Source of the DNA: Nyssa sinensis
Taxonomy: Eukaryota > Streptophyta > Magnoliopsida > Cornales > Nyssaceae
Length of the DNA stretch: 64,000 nucleotides
Assembly (NCBI GenBank): GCA_008638375.1
Contig: CM018051.1
Location: 39,936,177-40,000,176 of the forward strand
Direction: 5' to 3'
Shown: positions 60,961 through 64,000 of the stretch, one piece after another
Numbering within the stretch: the stretch's first letter is position 1
Layout of the letters: every line of letters begins with the position of its first letter
Made by a program: the position numbers and the translations under genes
Notes under the pieces: model-generated
Database searches by the model: none
Seen by the model: only the letters and a program-made list of their open reading frames with translations
What the model was told of the DNA's origin: nothing

Positions 60961-60994
60961 GTGGTGGATTACGAAAGATGCCTGGTAGCGTCTT
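60854..60994. repeat. 72-bp tandem duplication of (AT)n plus a 37-bp unit
   Basis: A run of TA is followed by GAAGTGGTGGATTACGAAAG..GCGTCTT (60886-60922); then another TA run and the same 37 bases with no visible change (60958-60994). The TA runs differ slightly in length, so slippage or unequal exchange between them is likely. Confidence 0.92.
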
Positions 60995-61363
60995 ATCTGC
61001 ATGGCCCACAAAGATGCCCCGATTTGTTGTCCTTTTAAAAGTAACCGAACAATAGTGATTTAGAAGATATGAAAAAATGGATTTCATTTCATATTGTTGA
61101 CTTTTCATAATCCAATTATCTGCTACACCGAGATATTGCAACTAAAGTCCAAAACCTTTTTCATCTCATCCAACTTGCCACTACTGCCAATTCATATTCT
61201 CTCTTGGTGGCTGAAAACAACAACCAAAAGGCAGGGTGAGAAATCCTATAAACTCTTGAAGCATACAAGAACAGCAAATTTCGAATCCAAACCCCTTTAC
61301 CTACACAACCTTTTTGTATTCCAAAGCAAACATGTTAAAAGGGTGGTCCACAAGAATGATGCA

Positions 61364-61365
<2 letters not shown>

Positions 61366-61419
<54 letters not shown>
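61366..61419. repeat. (CT)n microsatellite
   Basis: About 26 CT units without interruption. Confidence 0.97.
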
Positions 61420-61421
<2 letters not shown>

Positions 61422-62867
61422 CCACTAAATAAACACACACAAAAGTTTTGAGGATAAAATTGTACACATCCCAATTGTAGAAACAATTATAAAAAGTTAA
61501 GGCAATGCCTTTTTAAGGCTAATCTCAATGATGATAATTCAACAAGAAGACTATGTGGATGTTTGACATCCCAGTTGGAGGGCCAAATTCATGGCTGTGG
61601 CCGTGATTTTTGCAACCGATGTATTTGAAATTCCAACAAAATCCCGACTAGGGTTTTTGCCAAAGAAGTGAGGCCAAATAGACCTTAAGAAACAACACCG
61701 CAAAGGCTTCTAATTCGAACTAAAGAATAAAGGAAACTGTTGTGCGAGAAAAATCTAGACATCATGCAGCTCAATATAGGAACATGACAAGAAATTACAA
61801 TCCTACCATAACTATTTTGGTTGAGGCGGACGTAATTACTTTCTAAATTGAATATGGTGACTAATGCCAATACAAATGTAATTCTTTTTTATTTTGCATC
61901 CTTAAGTAAGCCGATACGACAGAAATACCAATGTCACACTTCTTCAAGTATCAAAGATTCAACTCATAAGAAATCATTAAAAATAGCTATAATAGAAAGC
62001 ATTTCCATCCATCATGGCAAATTTTTTTCATAATTCTTGAGGAATTATTTCAAGTAGGTTAACTACTATAATTGTGTACCTTTTAATAATCATGACTGCA
62101 GAAGAAAATTATGAGGAGAGACTGTTGGCTGTTGCTCATCCCAATGTTACTGTTGGCTAGATAAATGGTTTTTCTTACGCCACCCGCAATTTAATAAAGA
62201 GATAAGGTGATAGGGAAAGAAAAGGCATTGCACGATTGATATGGGATTAAATTTAGAACATACAGTTTCCCTCTCCTCTCTTAATGTCTCTTTCTGGTCC
62301 TGCACCATGAGGAGCCTTGAAAAAGACTGGAATAGAATGTAAGGACACATGCAGTTTACAAATACCACAAAATGTAGCATCAAAGGAATATAAAGCCCCT
62401 TAAGAAAAGTTGCCAAAGGGGGAGAAGGGAGGAAGGTTGAGAAGTCTAGTGCTTCCTTTGCTTTGAGTGCAAAAAGAGGGCGGCACAGCCTCTTGCCTCC
62501 TGCAGACCCACAAACACCGAGCAAAGGTGAACCTTTCTCATAACGATGGTTCATGATAAAAATATTTCACATTCAATGAAATAAGCAGGAAAAAGAGAGG
62601 TAAGCTTGCTTCCTCCCACTAGTAAATTGTAATAAAGTCAATATAGATAACATAAAAGCCCAACAAAAAGTAAATTTTTTTCATTCATTGCCTAAATGGA
62701 GGGTGGCCAGACAATTATAGTTCAGCTAAGATTTTACCATTCAACTTCCTTACAGTGTCAATTGCACTATACCTTTGACACGTCTTTTTGTACATGAAAC
62801 ACATTGTATAACAGTGAGGAAGGGCTTGAAACAACAATGCACCTTTTCACAAGCAGAGATCAATCAT
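61420..62867. other. Probable 3' flank or 3' UTR region of the right-hand gene
   Basis: No coding region that I trust. A 135-codon minus-strand open frame (62147-62554) has no recognised motif. Some of this may be 3' UTR of the minus-strand exon at 62868-63048. Confidence 0.4.
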
Positions 62868-63048
62868 CTATTCTATCTTATCCTCCTCAAGATCTTCCCT
62901 TGGCATATTTACATGATCCGTTGCACCAGAACCTTTTCTTTCCTTCCTTTCAAGTGTGCTTGTCGTATCAGCTACCACCATCACTCCCGTTGTAAGTGAG
63001 ATAGCCTCCTCGTCAAAGTCATCTCCTGTCTCTCCTGAGTATGCATAT
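62868..63048 (-). CDS. Probable terminal exon of an unidentified gene
   Basis: Minus strand: an acceptor (CTTCTAG, AG at 63050-63049) leads into 59 codons ending in TAG at 62868-62870. The peptide starts YAYSGETGDDFDEEAISLTT and ends PREDLEEDKIE: very acidic and polar, no TM helix, typical of a disordered C-terminus. Reasons to call it coding: open across 180 bases in a region where other frames stop, a plausible acceptor and strong Asp/Glu bias. I do not recognise the protein. Upstream exons would lie beyond 64000. Confidence 0.45.
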
Positions 63049-64000
63049 CTAGAAGCCCCACATGGAATTTATTATTAACAGCAGTATAGCATTAATTGCT
63101 TGCAATAACATAATAATGACCCCTTTTTTTGGGGGAAGAACAGAAAAGCTCAAGGAGGGTGTGGAGAAACAACTCCCCTCCTGGAGTGTTCTTCAAGGAT
63201 AGTGATGAATGGGAGGAATATGTCTTGTTGGATGTTTTGTCTGTTTTTTCTCTTTTCTGTTCAGGGCATGCTTTGTTTTTTCCATTTCTAGCCTGAAGGA
63301 TTTCTCAACATTCCCCTGTTTGTATTCCTGTATCTTCTTTCTCTGGTTATTTCTTCTAGTTTCTAATCCATAAAAAAGAAGGAAAAAGGAGTGAACAAAA
63401 ATAGAAAAGCACAAGTACAAATACTCTCTCCCTATGGTTACAATAATATGGCAGCCACTAGGGATGCAAAAATCTAAATCCGGTTCTAGGAACTCTCACT
63501 GTGGTGTTCAGAGCACAATATAACTGAAAGTTTGGTGAGACTCCATTTTATAACAATAAGTACCTACCAGAATCTCACAAAATAGATTCATTGACTTTGA
63601 AGTCCATATATTTTCCTTGCACAGAGGATCGGTATAATATTCATGAAGGGATTTATTGCTGTGGTATTATAATTTTTCAGTGGAATTTGTGCTTACTAGA
63701 ATCTCCCAAAATAGACTCGTTGACTTTGAAGTGCATATATTTCCCTTGCATAGAGGATCAGTATAAAATTCACTAACGAATTTATGGCTGCTGTTTTATA
63801 ATTTTTCAAAGTAATTTGTGATTTCAAAAGCAATGGTTAATGAAAGGAACTCGTTCCATTTCCATGGGAAGTCCAAACTGTCCTAGATGTGCTTGTAAAA
63901 TTAAAATGTATCTTCAAAGTATTGAGACTCTTAAAGAGCTCAATGAATTCAGATTTATACTTGAAGTTTCAATAAATAGTAAAATCATATATCTTTATTG
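63049..64000. other. Intron-like DNA at the right edge
   Basis: AT-rich, with no exon that I can defend. If the exon at 62868-63048 is real, this is its upstream intron. It contains the 129-base tandem duplication at 63562-63819. Confidence 0.45.
63562..63819. repeat. 129-bp tandem duplication
   Basis: Units 63562-63690 and 63691-63819 share AGAATCTC.CAAAATAGA, TTGACTTTGAAGT, CATATATTT.CCTTGCA, AGAGGATC.GTATAA and TTTATAATTTTTCA-like blocks in order. Divergence is moderate. Both units are open in one plus-strand frame by chance. Confidence 0.88.

Noticed and set aside
61094..61432. Plus-strand open frame of 112 codons
   Set aside because: Its last third is the (CT)n microsatellite read as Leu-Ser repeats, and the rest shows no family.
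62147..62554. Minus-strand open frame of 135 codons
   Set aside because: No recognisable domain, and hydrophobic stretches come from T-rich DNA. It could be 3' UTR of the neighbouring exon. Left uncalled for lack of support.

Overview
This is nuclear DNA from a flowering plant, probably a eudicot and perhaps woody. The evidence is one clear plant gene with many small exons and canonical GT..AG introns, very AT-rich spacers, many microsatellites, and layers of plant LTR retrotransposons.

Layout. 1-9936 (minus strand): a vacuolar sorting receptor gene (VSR1/BP-80 type). Eleven exons are in the window; the last coding exon, for the cytosolic tail, lies beyond the left edge. Its introns hold small foldback elements, internal duplications and microsatellites. 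About 10.3-10.6 kb is its promoter side. From 11.5 to 59.1 kb the window is almost all transposable elements. In order these are: a solo LTR (11496-15955); a hAT-type MITE with a perfect 8-bp target duplication (17425-17881); a long TIR element (18380-21575) with a Copia-type solo LTR inside it; a foldback MITE (22915-23413); one end of another TIR element (24406-24800); a decayed Tat-type Ty3/Gypsy element on the plus strand (LTR 24801-26785, gag, protease, RT, two RNase H domains and integrase to 34062) followed by two minus-strand relics of plant mobile domain (PMD) proteins (34380-38150); two more minus-strand solo LTRs (38762-41647 and 42147-45959), each with a perfect 5-bp target duplication; and a young, structurally complete Tekay-type Ty3/Gypsy element (47691-59124). 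From 59.1 to 64 kb is AT-rich intergenic DNA with tandem duplications, then one probable terminal exon of an unidentified minus-strand gene (62868-63048).

The most informative points are these. (1) The Tekay element has an unbroken 1,496-codon gag-pol frame and LTRs that differ at about 10 sites in 3.38 kb, yet the middle catalytic Asp of its integrase is Asn and its Gag zinc knuckle lacks one Cys, so the apparent intactness is misleading. (2) Two PMD-type coding relics lie antisense to, and directly downstream of, a Tat-type pol, which fits the antisense extra ORFs known in that lineage. (3) Three of the LTRs are solo LTRs related to the complete element, a record of repeated removal by recombination. 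I found no CRISPR, tRNA, rRNA or operon-like feature. Apart from the VSR gene and the partial exon on the right, I see no convincing host gene.
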